From: Coniochaeta sp. PMI_546
Taxonomy: Eukaryota > Ascomycota > Sordariomycetes > Coniochaetales > Coniochaetaceae
Assembly (NCBI GenBank): GCA_021432605.1
Contig: MU271147.1
Coordinates: 62,001-126,000 of the forward strand
Reading direction: 5' to 3'
DNA: 64,000 bases
Shown: in pieces, positions 1-14,277 of the stretch
How the letters are laid out: the number at the start of each line of letters is the position of its first letter
How positions within the stretch are numbered: position 1 is the stretch's first letter
Made by a program: the position numbers and the translations under genes
Notes under the pieces: generated by a model
Told to the model about the DNA's origin: nothing
What the model saw: the letters and a program-made list of their open reading frames with translations, nothing else
The model's database searches: none

Positions 1-2235
<2,235 letters not shown>

Positions 2236-3614
2236 AGGGAGGAGAGGGCTAGAGGAGGCCAGGATGCGTACAGAGGGAAGGCATCGCCTCGGTGGTGGAC
2301 GTTCTGGATCACGCTGTGGGGGTGGTTTTTTCTCGCGGTTAGACGCCGGGCGCTGTATGGTGTTCTGGGCTATTCAAACCTGATGATTGGATGCAATGGA
2401 TGAAGAATGATACGATTCTCCGAACACGCACACACACACACGCACACACAAATCAACGACTATTTTGTGTCCCTCCTGGCTATTGTGGTCAATGGACTAG
2501 CTGGGGTGGGTGCAGCTCTTTGCAGCTGATGAGATCCCCTTCAAGACTTAGAAACGGTGCGGCCCGAAATCTCTGGATAGGTATGGCGGACATGGTGGAA
2601 CGAGCTCCGTTTTGGTTTTGGTATAGGAGGCTAGGATCTGTCCACTGCGGCAGCATGGAAGGGATGGGTTACCGGGCGGACAGGGGCGGGTACTTTTCTT
2701 TTTGGTCAACACACGTCACTCGTCGCTCGTCGCTGGCACTCGCAGCTCTCTGTGAGAGGCACAATGGCGGACCATCGCACTGATTCCGCTCCTTCAGCCG
2801 ATGGAGATACGATTCCTAGGTCCTGACAGCGATATGTGATGTTGGCTGCACGGGAGCAACGGGGCCATATGGCTCTTGGGGAAGGCACACGGGAGGAAGG
2901 GCCACATTCCAAATAAATCTTCAGTCATTCTCTAGACGATGGTCCCGAGTACCATCCCCCGCACGGGCTGGATCTGAGGGAGGGATTTGGGGGCATTCTA
3001 CATTCTGTTTCTCCCTCTTTTGGCTGTTTTTCGCCTCGGTCGTTTCGGATAAGGGGATATCAACATAGCGATACATCTCAGCGAACAAAAAAGGTGAGGC
3101 AAGGGTGAGCAGGAGAGCGCCACGAAACAAATCTTAGGTTTCTTTCTCTTCAGTCTCAGACCTTTTCAAGCGGAACGAAACGAGCATAGATAGAAGGGGA
3201 CGCATCTGCGCTCCCGTGATGAGTCATTAGTCGAATCAAGCAACCCTATAGATGAAAACTTGTACCACCGAGTAGCTCGAGTCTGGAACATGAGCCCGCC
3301 CCTTTGCCGAAACAGAAAATGATTCGCATTCTAGATAACTGGCTTGATAACTTCGGCTAACGCACGACGCGTGAGTCTCTCTGAGGCTTGGCTCAAGTGA
3401 CGTTGATATATCTCATTCTCTTTGGAGTATTCCTCAGGGCATCGCAGCGGCGCCACGATATACCCATCTAGAGAAGCAAAATGATTCCCAAGTCTCCATG
3501 TTCCAGCAGTCTCGGAGATTATATGGGCCGCGCAACAATCAAAATTACCAATACATGTACACACCAACGCCAAACGCGATGCACATCCTCCGGTCCTCCA
3601 CCGCAACAACCAGC
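2236..3614. other. Convergent intergenic region, SRPK to IWS1
   Basis: About 1.4 kb between the stop codons of two convergent genes. It should hold both 3' ends. A CA microsatellite lies near 2424-2450. An open frame on the plus strand (2391-2783) begins in the microsatellite, has no domain and looks like chance. Nothing else was recognised. Confidence 0.5.
2424..2450. repeat. CA/GT microsatellite
   Basis: An imperfect (CA)n run interrupted once by CG, in the 3' flank of the kinase gene. Confidence 0.8.
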
Positions 3615-5070
3615 TCATCCGCGACGACCCCCCTTGTTCTTTTGCGTCATCCTCCTGAACGCCTCAAGACCTCCAGCGCCGATAGGGCGATGGTCGGGCT
3701 GCCCAACCCTGTTGGCGTCAAAGGTGCTGCGGGGCGCAACGGTGTAGCTGGCCGGCAGCCCGGCAGGCTGGGCGCGGTTGCTCCTGACGACGGGGGCGAG
3801 GGCACGCTCGCGCTCGGCGTCGAGCCGGGAGCGTATCGGCGCCTGGCTGCTCTGGCTGTCCGCCGGCCGGGTGGCGAGGCTGAACTGCGAGCCCATGGCT
3901 GACTGCCTCTGGGCGAGTTTCGCGGCACTAGGATAGAGAGGTTAGTCACAGGGGTTTAGGGAAATGGTAGGGGAGAACATACACATAGTCAAAGTCGCGT
4001 GTCTCGACGTGCCGCTTCTTGTAGTCGTCGGTACGCTTGAGGATCGGCCGACTCCATTCTCCGAGGAGACGCTCGGCCATACGCTTGATGCCGATCTCGG
4101 GCCGCTTGCTGCGAGTGTAGAATAGGACGACCTTGCCGATACCGCTGCTGAGGAGTGCTTCCTTCTCGATCGGCAACTTGGTAAGAGCCGTGAAAATGTC
4201 ACGCTGTATGTTATACGCCGGCAGACTGCCGTCGTTGAGAGGCTCGAGGAAGTACTTGATTGACTGCAAGAAGTTGGTTTCAGGATCCATGACGTTATCC
4301 TGGACAGAGCTCCGGTTGAGCAGCGCCGTCACTTCGGGCAGGAGCTTCAGCTTGTGCACGGCGGGCCGGCCGGCCTCGCGGGCGTCGTTGTCGGCCACGC
4401 ACGCCTTCTCCATGCGCACCTTGAGCGAGGCAATGTGCTCGTCCATCTCGTCTTCGAGATCGACCTCGTCCTTCTTCCGCCGCCTCTTGTTGGGGTTACC
4501 CTTGACCGCGGCATCCATGGCTCGCTCCAGGGCCCTCCGGCGCCGCTCCTCCGGCGTCAGGTCCTCCTCATTCTCGTCCTCTTGCTGTGGCTGGCTGTTG
4601 TCTGTCCGGTCCGTGGCACGGCGGCCTTCCGCGGCGGTGCGAGCCTTACGCGGCCGCCGGGCGGCCAGTTCGCTGCCGTTTCCAGAGCCGAAGTCGTCTT
4701 CCTCGGAGCGGGCGCGCTTCCTCTGCCGCTTACCCTCTTTTGGCTTCTTGGTTGTCTCGCCGTCGACGCGCTTCCTCTTGGCCGCCTTCAGGGTCTTGGT
4801 GACGTTCTCGTCGATGGTGACGGGCGCGGGGCCGCTGTCGAAGTTGTCGAACTGGTCTTCGTCGATTTCGGACAGGAGATCGGAGTCTTTGTCTGAGAGG
4901 TTGCCGTCGTCGTTGTCGTCAGACCCGTGGTCTTTGGGAGCATCGTCGGCGTGCTCTGGTTCGGAATGATGGTCTGAGTGATTGGCTTCATCGTTGCGAG
5001 CAGGACTCTCGGCAGGGGCCGCGAAGTCGATGGGCTGTGGTGAGCCTCCGTCGGACCCGATTTCCGACAT
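3615..5070 (-). CDS. IWS1/SPN1 transcription elongation factor
   Basis: Two exons (5070-3983, 3927-3615) join across a 55-nt GTATGT intron to give 466 residues. IWS1 (Spn1) binds Spt6 and RNA polymerase II in the nucleus and links elongation to chromatin and mRNA processing. The first 200 residues are acidic and then lysine-rich and disordered, with NLS-like KRKR clusters. The conserved TFIIS N-terminal-like (TND) helical domain spans roughly residues 215-355 and contains the landmark motifs FLEPLNDGSLPAYNIQ, ALTKLPI, SGIGKVVLFYTRSKRPEI and LLGEWSRPIL. Exon 2 supplies the conserved tail (AAKLAQRQSA, then RPIGAGGLEAFRRMTQKNK) that ends fungal Iws1 proteins, which supports the splice. The gene is divergent from the BRR6-like gene and shares its upstream region. 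Confidence 0.95.
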
Positions 5071-5732
5071 AGTGATCGCAATCAGTGATCAGTGATGACC
5101 TCGTTCTATCCGGTGTTCGAGAGCGACGAGGACGAAAGAGCTGCTGCAGGAGGAGAGTCGCGTCACGGCTTGTTCGAGGCGTCGAATTGTGGAAGAATTC
5201 CCGATGAAGTAGATGAGCAAGGAGATGAAGATGATAAAACGTAGACTGCCTGAATGTGCAACCAGGTTTAGAAGAGGGAGAAGAAATAAGGTTGTAGTCG
5301 AAGCCGTTTGCACGTCGTTATCGCCGCTGAAAGTTGGAGGTTTGAACTTAATTCAGCCTTGTCTTTGTCCAAAGGTGACAGACCAGCCTGAGAAAGGTAC
5401 GTATCTGTGGTTACATAAGCGGCACTGGAAGCACATCATCACGTGAAAGCGTCTCCACTTCTGCAGCGGCCAACTTGAGCTTCGAAGTGGGTCCCATCCC
5501 TTGTTTACTTTTGTTGTCCTTGTTGTAATGGCGACAGCGGCAAAAAGACCGGAAAAGCACCTGCAGGCCGGTACATTTACGACCAGATCGCAGCAACTAC
5601 AAAAGCGCTGGCAACCTTTCCGTGCCCCCCCCTCTCCGATGATTACGACTTGATAGCTTCGCAACACACACACGGTTTGTTCGACACTACCCACCGCTCT
5701 CTGGACATCCAGCTGTCCTTCGCACCGCAAAC
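5071..5732. promoter_or_regulatory. Bidirectional promoter, IWS1 / BRR6
   Basis: 662 bp between two divergent start codons, so both promoters must lie here. I saw no TATA box close to either start. A pyrimidine-rich tract precedes the BRR6 start near 5620-5720. No open frame with a domain is present. Confidence 0.6.
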
Positions 5733-7335
5733 ATGAGTCGTCGAACGTTTGAGGGTCCGATGGACTGGGAATATCAGAGCACTGGGCCTATCGATATGTC
5801 AAGTCCATTCGCAAAGGTCGCACAGGGCCCCAAGACGTCGTCGTTCGACTCTCCGTCCAAGTATGGCCGCCAGAACCCGAACCCCTTCGCCGCCGCCGCC
5901 TCTCAGCCATCGAATACTCCCCTGTCACCATCCAAGCAACAGCAACCATTACCACCACACTCGACTTTCTTCAACCCTAAACTGCAGCCGCAGCTTCAGA
6001 ACAAGTTCTCGGCTCCTCCATTCCGCAATCCAGCCTTCACCACTCCCCAGAAACGCGTCGACGAGCTCGCCTTCTCCGAGGTGTCTGGCGCCGAGTCCAG
6101 CCCGGCCATGACAGACGTATCAGAGATGCCAGAGGATACGCCCGAAGCTGACCGAGCGGAAGATTTTGGAAGGATGACGATTACACAGTCCACCGCCAGC
6201 AGGTCGCTGTTCGGTGCCGCTACTGGGAGCAAGGCTAGAAGCCGCACGCCCGGCAGAGGAGAGCTGAGGCGGAGGGACCCAGACCGGTATCTGCGCGGCA
6301 AGATCAGGAAACGAACGCGCCAGACGGGCGACAGAGACGTCGGAAGCGTGCGGTCACGACTGCCACACGACTCGGGCGATTCAGACAGTGAGTGGGAGCA
6401 AGATGGCGCCGGTGCGACGGGAGAGGGCAAAGCGAAGCGACAGAGGAACGAGCCAGGGTTCTTCGCTGGCATGCTCAGCGCTATCGGCAACAACCCCAGC
6501 GTGCCCATCATATTGTCGAAATGGGTGCAGCTCACGGTCAACGTGGTGATAATAGGTGGCGTCCTGTGGTTTTTCTGGGGTGCAATATCCATGGTGCGGT
6601 CTGATCTTGCCCATGCGACCGAGAAGGCTCGGTCGGTCGTGCTTGCGGAGATGCAGGCGTGCACTCACGAGTATACCAAGAACCGGTGTTCGCCCAAGTC
6701 GGAGCGGCTACCTGCCCTGGCGGCTGTGTGCGACGAGTGGGAGGCGTGCATGAACCAGGACCCGACGAGCGTCATGAAGGTCCAGGTGTCGGCCAGAAAC
6801 GTTGCCGAGATCATCAACGAATTTGTCGGGGTCATGAGCCTCAAGGCCTGGGTAAGTCGAGGTGTTCTCACGCGGTGTTCCCTATTTTGCTGCTTCCAGC
6901 GTCGCTAATATGGCTATTCTGTCATAGGGCTTCATTCTATCTATCCTCATAGTGATCATCATCGCGAACAACATTGGCTTTGGCCGTCTGCGAGAGTCAT
7001 CCCTGGCAGAAGTGGCACAACCGATCAACCCGGCGCACAACCCATTTCCGTCGCAGCCCGCAGTCCCGCCGCACATGCTTGCGTCGCCGCACCGACACGA
7101 TCCGAGCCAAGCGTACATCTGGGCGCCCATCGGACAGACTCCGCGGCATATCCGGCACGGCCTGTTCGCCTCTGCGGCAGACGAGGCCACGGACACGGAC
7201 AACTCGCCGGACCAGGTCAGGACCCTCATGGCGCCGCCACAGACGCCGTCTGGCAGGAGGAGTCCGAGTAAGGGTGAGAAGGAGAGGGGCCGCAGTCCGA
7301 CCAAGAGTGGACGCAGCCCGAGTAAAGGGTACTGA
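5733..7335 (+). CDS. BRR6/BRL1-family nuclear envelope protein
   Basis: Exons 5733-6851 and 6928-7335 give 508 residues. Brr6/Brl1 proteins sit in the nuclear envelope, take part in nuclear pore complex insertion and affect membrane lipid homeostasis. The N-terminal 260 residues are disordered and begin with the conserved MDWEYQS segment. Two membrane helices follow (about residues 272-294 and 372-390), framing a perinuclear loop with four cysteines: C310, C319, C333 and C339. These match the two disulfides of the 'di-sulfide bridge nucleocytoplasmic transport' domain. The intron (6852-6927) splits the protein just at the second helix (W373/G374), and splicing is needed to obtain that helix. 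The tail has repeated SP[ST]K motifs, likely phosphosites. Confidence 0.92.
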
Positions 7336-8640
7336 GAGCCAGGGATTACCTCGGTCTCTGTTTTATCTACGTGATGTCGGGAACGGGAGGCATCGACGTT
7401 GGACAGTCGAATTGGTTCGAACAAGTTTGTTCTACTGCTACCTACGTATCGCTGCTGGGCGATGGTCAAGAAGAGTTCCATGCACACACAATTGGTGGCA
7501 GATAGGAAAGGGTCGAGGGGAAGTGACGGCAGGGATGGTCTTTCCTCTTTTGAGTGCCTAGGTACCTTCCACGTAGCTACCTTATGCGAATGATGAGTGC
7601 AGGAACCCTTGAGCGTGGTTTCCTCGTCTCAAATCTTTGGCACAGCTTTCTTTCTGGGAATTGTAACAACAATCAGCAACGACACCACGTCATTGTTGCG
7701 CTTTCTGTTCCTTGCCCGATGTCTGGGTAGAAATGGCTTTACCACAACAGGAAAAAGACGTACGCAGACTGCTGTGATAGCTGGATAAGGTGCGTGTTTG
7801 AATCCCAATTGTCCAGTTCGCGCATCTTAGCTCTGCGCCCCGTGTGTCCCATGTCGTCACAAAAGTATAATTGCCCTGGGGTCCATGATAGATTGGAGTA
7901 CAGGTACTTTGGCTCCTGTACAGCAGCAACTGCCGGAATGCGAATCACGCAGGCTGATTGGCTCATTCATCAAGATGAAAGTACCGGCTACAGATCTGAG
8001 GAAAAGCAAAGCCGCTTCGCTTATGGGTTGCGGTAGCCAGTGGTGAATGGTCCCAGATCCCTTGCAAAAGTATATCTGCGCAGTTACCGTGGTGTGGAGG
8101 TACCCACACCCACACCCACAGGGCACCACTCTGGCACTCTGCATCAGCGCATCCATCGCATTTGCAAAAGGGTCGTCTGATTACCCCACCTCTCCCCAGG
8201 AGAACGGGTAGGGTCTAAACACTACATAGTAGGGGTACAAACCTACCATATTCCTGTATGTTACCTTACACCTTGATACCACCACCCTACGACGACGTGT
8301 ACTGAAGTGTCCACGCGCGCGGCAATAACCCTTAGGTAGGCACTTGAACTTCCGCTGTAGGTACGTTCTACTGTATGCTCCGGCATCACGCATGACTTGA
8401 TTCTTCTCCTTCTTTGCCCGTTATCATTCTCATTCCCGAATAAGGCGCCGTCACCATAGAAGACCGACTGTGCACCACAAGCGTTGAGCTTGCAATGACA
8501 AGAAGCTAGCTGCCGAAACATGTGCCAATATCGAGGGTAGTCTCGACGGACCGAAGAGAAGCTCGATCAAACTAGCAGTTGGTCTGGAGTGTGTCGCCGA
8601 GTCGCTCAACCACCTCCAAGTTTCCCCTTCCCATAGAGAT
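7336..8640. other. Intergenic region, BRR6 to Zn2Cys6 regulator
   Basis: About 1.3 kb holding the 3' end of BRR6 and the promoter of the regulator. It carries several TAGGTAC/CTACCT-like words (for example near 7558, 8240 and 8333) and a short CCCACA repeat at 8104-8121. No supported gene. Confidence 0.5.
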
Positions 8641-11638
8641 ATGGACCCCATGGACCCCATGGACGAGGATCCTCCCCCGGGCTCATCCCGCACCGAGACC
8701 GGTGCTCCGACAACTCCTTCTTCCGTCAGCACCACGGCAAGAACCCACCACACTGCTACTCCTCTCGCATACCCTCACAGTTCACACAGCGCTGCATCTC
8801 CAGCAGCGGCACCTTCGGCCGAGGCCTCTGCTGGACCTGCACAAGACGCCCCGACCGCCTCCAAGCGCAGGAGGGGCCTCGGCCTCGTCACGCCCAACGC
8901 TTGCAACGAGTGTCGAAAGAAACGCGCCAAGGCAAGCAAAAGTCCCTGCTTTCGCCCGTCCTGCCATGGCCGCCGCTCCTGTTCTCCCCTGTTTTATCCC
9001 CCCATTGTACAGTGGACAAATGCTAACGCAGGGCGCCTTGTCTGCTTTTTAGTGCGATGGAAGCAAACCCTGCGCCAGGTGCAAGAGCCTCGGCGTACCA
9101 GAGTGCATCTACGAAGCCCCTGTCCGACAGTCTAAGGAGCGCTTGAGGGAGGAGCTTGAGCTGCTGAACCGCCAGAAACGAAACCGTGATCAGGTCTTGG
9201 CCGCTCTGGCCCTTCCCGACCACCCTACCCTGCGAGAAGAAGTCTTGGCGCGCCTACGAAATGGCGAGAGCGTTGACAGCATATCCGAATGGCTCGTCGG
9301 CGTCCTACCTTCCGGCGAATCCGGCGCCATGCGGCCCTCCGGCATCAGCCGCCCGACAAACCCACCTTCGACTCATCCGGACAGCGGGAGCCACATTGGG
9401 AGTTCCGCGTCCGCCAGTGGAGGCTCCTACGGCGGCTTCGTCAGTGGCCAGTCGAGCGTCGTCAGCCCCGTGTCAGGCCGGCCTCCACATCTTCAGCAGC
9501 CCGGACCCGGTTCTCGCAGCCCCTGGAGCGGCCAATTCTCGTCTCACAGCGTCAGCGCCTCTTCTGGCAGTGGTATGCATCCCGACGTCATGAATTGGCA
9601 TGCTGGGGGCAGCGACCGGCAAAGAATCGGCGTCTGGCTCGAGAACGAGGATGGTGGTACCGCAGAGCAGAAGAAGTACCACGGCCTTGATAAGGTGCTG
9701 AGTCCCGAGATCCCGGAGATGAAGGTCCCAGCGGGCGCCTGGACTAAGGTAACCGACGATTCGCGGCTTGTGCAGCACCTTCTAGCACTCTACTTCTGCT
9801 GGGAATATCCAACGTTCGCATCGCTAAGTAAAGAGCACTTTCTCATGGACTTCCAGGAGGGCCGTACCCGGTACTGCTCCTCCATGCTGGTCAATGCCCT
9901 CCTCGCCCTAGGATGTCGCTTCTCCAGCCACCCCGCCACGCGCGCTGCACCCGACGACCCGTACACGTCGGGTGATCACTTCTTCAGAGAGTGCGCAAGG
10001 CAACTTCGCGAGGAGCAGGATCACTACCGGATGACTACCATCCAGGCCCTCGGGATCATGTCTATCAGAGAAGCTAGCTGTGGACGGGACTCGGAGAGCT
10101 GGTACTACGCCGGCCAGAGCATCCGCCTGGCTCTGGAGATGGGGCTTCAGATGAACGACGGTGACGGGGCGAATGACGACGAGACTGCCGTCCGGTCCGC
10201 TACTTTCTGGGGAGCATACTCCTTGGACCTGTACGTACAAACCTATCCTCATCCAACACTGAAATCGAGCATCTTTCCGTCGGGTCTCTCTCTCTAACAT
10301 CTTGGCCATTCTCAGTGCTTGGTGCCTGGCCACGGGAAGTCTGCCGCAGTGTTCAGCATCACCGCATCTACCGCCCAAACCCGCCATTATAGACAATGTC
10401 GAAGCGTCACTATGGATACCATACACAGATAATGGTGAGTCACCGTCTCCCTTCATTTTGATGAGAAATCTCTCTAGCGTGGTGTTACACGTTGTCTTGT
10501 TAATGTCGTGTCTAAGCGGAACCTGTGGTAGGGACTCCTCTGTCACGGTCCTCGCAGCAGCCGTCCAACGTCCGGTCCGTGTATAAATGCTTCTGCGAAC
10601 TCAGTGAGCTGGTGCATCGGTCTCTGTACATCCTCCACTCGCCTGGCAGGTCGGTGACGAGCCACGAGCTCCAGAATATCTACACCGAATATCTCAGCTG
10701 GTACGACCGTGTCCCCGACGTGTTGCGACTGGGACACAATTTCACACCAGCAGTCCTGTTTGCCCAGTAAGTCGTTCCCGCTCCGACCTCCCGCTCGGCA
10801 ACTGGCACCACCTCAGCCTGGCCCCTGCCATAGAGCTGACTTGTGGTGTAGCATGTACTATCACTTTGCCATACTCCTGCTCTTTCGGCCCTTTATCAAG
10901 CTGCGAATCAAGGACTCCAGCCTGCTGCCGAGAGATATCTGCCTGCAAGCCGCAGATGCCATCCAAGGCCTGTCGGGCTCTTATTCTAAACTCTATACCC
11001 TGAGGCGTACACCCTCTTTCGTCCCCTATTTCGTGCTCACATCGGCAATCATGCACCTCACAATCGGGGCGGAGCCGTCTCCGTCTCAAGGCCTGGGCGA
11101 GACCACTTCAGGACCGAGCGGGCACTCGTCACAGCAAGCCAAGCCGCCACCGCGCATCAACCCGAACCTCGCGCAGTCCATCAGCCGCGGCATAGCAGAC
11201 TTGACAGAGATGGCGCCGTGTCACCACTTCGCCGAGCAGGCGCTGAACATACTAGTTCACCTTGCCAAGCGATGGCGTCTCGAGATCCGCATCAAGGAGT
11301 CCGAGCACGAAGGAGGCCGCCACCTCAAGGACCTGCTGTCGCAACCCACGTCCCACGTGAGCCAACAAGGGATCCGCCCCGCCGCAGACAGCCTGAACCT
11401 TTTCATACCCGAGGTCACCGCGGAGGACGTCATGTGTACGTGGGGTCCGGTGGCGCCTCATCCCGCGCACGCCGGCCCAGAAGCACCACGCGACTCGAGA
11501 CGCCCTTGGCTGGAGCAGGAACCGGTTCCGATAATTAAGGAGACGGATAACCCCCTCTTCTGGCCGTTCCCCATGCAGGGTCGTCCTATCATCGCCTCGG
11601 GCGATAAGCTGCGAGAGGCTGGGTTTGAGTTTTTGTGA
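8641..11638 (+). CDS. Zn2Cys6 transcription factor, NirA/NIT-4-like
   Basis: Five exons (8641-8931, 9053-10230, 10316-10434, 10532-10766, 10852-11638) give 869 residues. It is a nuclear DNA-binding regulator; its targets cannot be read from the sequence. The binuclear zinc cluster has C88, C91, C98, C104, C107 and C115 (spacing 2, 6, 5, 2, 7) after a basic KRRRG stretch. A leucine-rich linker follows the cluster (about 116-175). The fungal-specific 'middle homology' domain covers roughly residues 300-650, with motifs such as FFRECARQL, SWYYAGQSIRLALEMGL and HFAILLLFRPF. The layout resembles proteins annotated as NirA/NIT-4-like nitrogen regulators, but the resemblance is general. Intron 1 is a GC-AG intron (GCAAGC donor at 8932, branch CTAAC at 9022, TTTTAG acceptor) placed between the second and third zinc ligands, so its removal is essential for DNA binding. 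Confidence 0.88.
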
Positions 11639-12681
11639 TACGGAGTGCGAAGGCCTGCACGTATTCCGCAGTAAGGCGTCATGGCTGAAAGTATTTGGTC
11701 TTCTCCCTGCCGTCTTGTTATCAACAATGTCGTTGGTCGTGGGTCGTCTCCGATACCCGGATGAAAGGTTTGTGCCTGTATGAGATGCGGATTCTCCCCC
11801 GGAGTCTATCACGCCATCTCCCATGGTGCATAAAGTATAGAATAGGTTTGCTATTTCATCGTGGCATGGACGGGAACTGCCGGTGTTCACGGCATAAGGT
11901 GTTGTCTGGGCGGTGGGTTGCCATGCTTTTTCGGGCAAGATAAGGGGCAGGCGATACTGGGTTATTTGATGCCTCGGTTGGTTTTCGATACCCAGTGCGA
12001 CATGGAGACCAGGCTTCGGGACTCTACCGATGCAAGGACCTTGAGGAGCTAAAAATATGATTCTGTGGACTATTGCTTTGCGCTCTTGGTTGAGGTTCGA
12101 CCTTCATAGGTGGAGCCGGGCGGCATGAATCCCCCCAATTTCTTTGCGGCAGTGTACCGAAGAGTTCGTCATGGCTGCCGTGGGTGCTCTACCTGCAGTC
12201 AGTGATGCCGTCCGAGGACGATGCTTCCCCCGGCTACCCGGCACATCGCGGCACTGAACTCTGGAGCGTATCCTCTTGTTGAGTCACGGTACCGCGATGA
12301 AAAGAAAGATTGCATCAGAACAGAACAGAACAGCATAGCAGCCTTGTGTTCGTTCCGCCGTCGAGATTTCATATCTAGCTGGAATCCCTTGCAGACCGGG
12401 TCCTGTCCTTCGCCCGAACCCCTTTTTTGAAAATTGCCAATCCATGGGACATGCTGTCACCTTCGTTGAACGAGCCTCGACACTGTACAATCCATCTAGC
12501 ACCCACCCTCTTCGGGTTCTGCATGTGCGCGCCTCAAGACTTGCTTCCACCCGCGTCACCTGCAGAAAGCACTCCGAGATGGTCGCATCCGCGGCCTACT
12601 CCTTTCTACTACCGTATACTCTCACAGTCCGCGGGCAACCAGTGCTGTACCTTTCACGTTCTCTTCTGTCTCACCCCAAAG
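11639..12681. other. Convergent intergenic region
   Basis: About 1 kb between the regulator and the acidic orphan. It should hold both 3' ends. Short open frames lack domains and coding bias. Nothing recognised. Confidence 0.5.
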
Positions 12682-13707
12682 TCATGAAGAGTAGGGTGAA
12701 CAGAGCACGTCTGTCTCCTCAGGGACTTCAGGCACAAACATGACCGCCTCCATCGAGACACCCCTCCACGTCGTCCCCACCCTGCCGTCCTCGGTCTTGG
12801 TCTCGGGCTCCCGCCCCTCACCCGCCGGGCACTCCGCGCTCTGCCTCCCGGGGCCGGTAGTGAAAGCAGACTCGGATCTCGGGGGGCGGATCCGGTTCCT
12901 CGTAGGCTGGAAACCCTCGTCGAGCGCGTCGATGTAGCGCCCGTGTTCAGCCCGTTCTTCCTGGTTCCGGTACTTCAGTCTCACCCATTCGTCGTCGTCG
13001 TTGTAGTCGATACTATCCATGTCGGGTATACTGCTGCTGCTGCTCGTGCTGCTCCCTGTGTCCTCGACGATGCTGTCGTCAACTCCATCGATACAGTCGG
13101 AGCTGTCGTCGTCATCATCTACACACTCGGTGCTGTCGCTGTCGCTTTCGCTGATAGTGTCGGTATCATCGCTCTCGGAGCTCGCACTTCTCTCCCGGCA
13201 GGCCTCAGCAGTGCCCGTCCCGTGGTCGGTACACGTGCGCTGCCGCTTCTTCTTCTTCTTCTTCCTCTTCGTCTTCCTCAGTTCTGGTGCAGGCGATCCA
13301 TCCCTGTTGCCCTTCTTCCTGATCTTGATGTTCGAGGCACCGATGGCGCTGAAGAACATGTTGGCCTTGTCGGCGAGGTCGTAACCGCTCACTGTGCGGT
13401 TGACTAGCTCGACTGGCCTACGGTGCCGGGCATGTCAGTGTTTAGTCTTGTAGGGTAGGGATATGCAATTCTTTATAAAGTAGGGTAATCTAGAAACGAT
13501 ATATCAAACTTACCGTGAATTCAGTGCCGACTGCACCACATCTGCCCCTTTCCTTTTCGCGAGGCTCTGCACGCGACCAGTGACTGTTGTCGCCCAGCGG
13601 CTCGTGGTGGTGAAAAGGGTGCTCATTGTGGCTATATTGTGAGTTCTTTGGGGGTTTGTGGTCTCCATGGAGGTGTTTGTGGTGGATGGTTGGCTTATGG
13701 ACAGCAA
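12682..13707 (-). CDS. Acidic orphan protein with poly-lysine stretch
   Basis: Exons 13707-13514 and 13417-12682 join across a GTAAGT intron with a GTAG acceptor to give 309 residues. An internal ATG at 13626 would give 282 and is equally plausible. I do not recognise the family. The N-terminal part (residues about 28-95 of the long form) looks folded, with SRWATTVTGRV, ADVVQSALNSRPVELVNRTV and SGYDLADKANMFFSAIG. It is followed by a KRKKKKKKRQR stretch that could be a nuclear localisation signal, then a Ser/Asp/Glu-rich disordered segment with runs of D and S, and a charged tail. The N-terminus contains many S, T and R and few acids, so a mitochondrial presequence is possible; the poly-lysine block argues for the nucleus. 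The joint is supported by frame and good splice sites. Confidence 0.65.
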
Positions 13708-14277
13708 GTCGCCTTGAAGCGCTTCTGGAATCTACTTAGAAGTAATTGGAATAGAGTGAAGACGCAGTGGCGCTTTAGTATTGCTCAATGGGCAGAGAAT
13801 ATCAGTACGGCGTGACTCTGGGTGCGTTGTAAGTCAGACTGCGTTGACGTTGTAGGTTTTTGGTGCGACTTACCAACCTTGATACAGTCAACTTTCCATC
13901 ACGATCTTGACTCACGACGACACCATTTCCTTGCCCACGATGATTTCCAGCTTGTCATGTTCACAGGTTTGTCATGAGGGGATTCTGATGTTCTGTTTAC
14001 GATGTGGGCTTTCGAGTATCCAAAGGTCTGTTTCTTTGAGCGACACGTGCTGCTGATTGGGATATCGTCAGGACGACCGGATGACCATCACTCTTCACTG
14101 CATTGTACTCCTTTCGAGCCCAATATTAAGCAAACCAGCTACCCAAGTCATACGCACAACGGTCTAAAGTAAACTGCGCCTGAAACGAAGCTCGAAAAAC
14201 TTTGATTCTGCAGTCACGACGTCAATCCATTTGCATCGCATCGGCCCCCAAACCCAACACAAGCCCCGTCTCGTCCA
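13708..14277. other. Promoter side of the acidic orphan
   Basis: 570 bp between the GNAT stop codon and the acidic-orphan start, both on the minus strand. It should hold the GNAT 3' end and the orphan promoter. No gene seen. Confidence 0.5.

Noticed and set aside
2391-2783. 130-residue frame downstream of the kinase
   Set aside because: It starts in a CA microsatellite, lacks coding bias and has no domain.
4133-4969. 278-residue plus-strand frame opposite IWS1
   Set aside because: A Ser/Arg-rich mirror of the acidic/lysine-rich IWS1 N-terminus.
7730-7830. Possible tRNA because of a GTTTGAATCCC B-box-like word near 7797
   Set aside because: No A-box, no acceptor stem and no anticodon arm could be folded around it.
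8098-8122. CCCACACCCACACCCACA resembling a telomeric repeat
   Set aside because: Only three short units and not TTAGGG-like; the flanks are ordinary intergenic DNA, so it is a small satellite.
13010-13260. Long plus-strand hydrophobic frames rich in S, L and V opposite the acidic orphan
   Set aside because: They are the mirror of Asp/Glu/Ser and Lys codon runs, not membrane proteins.
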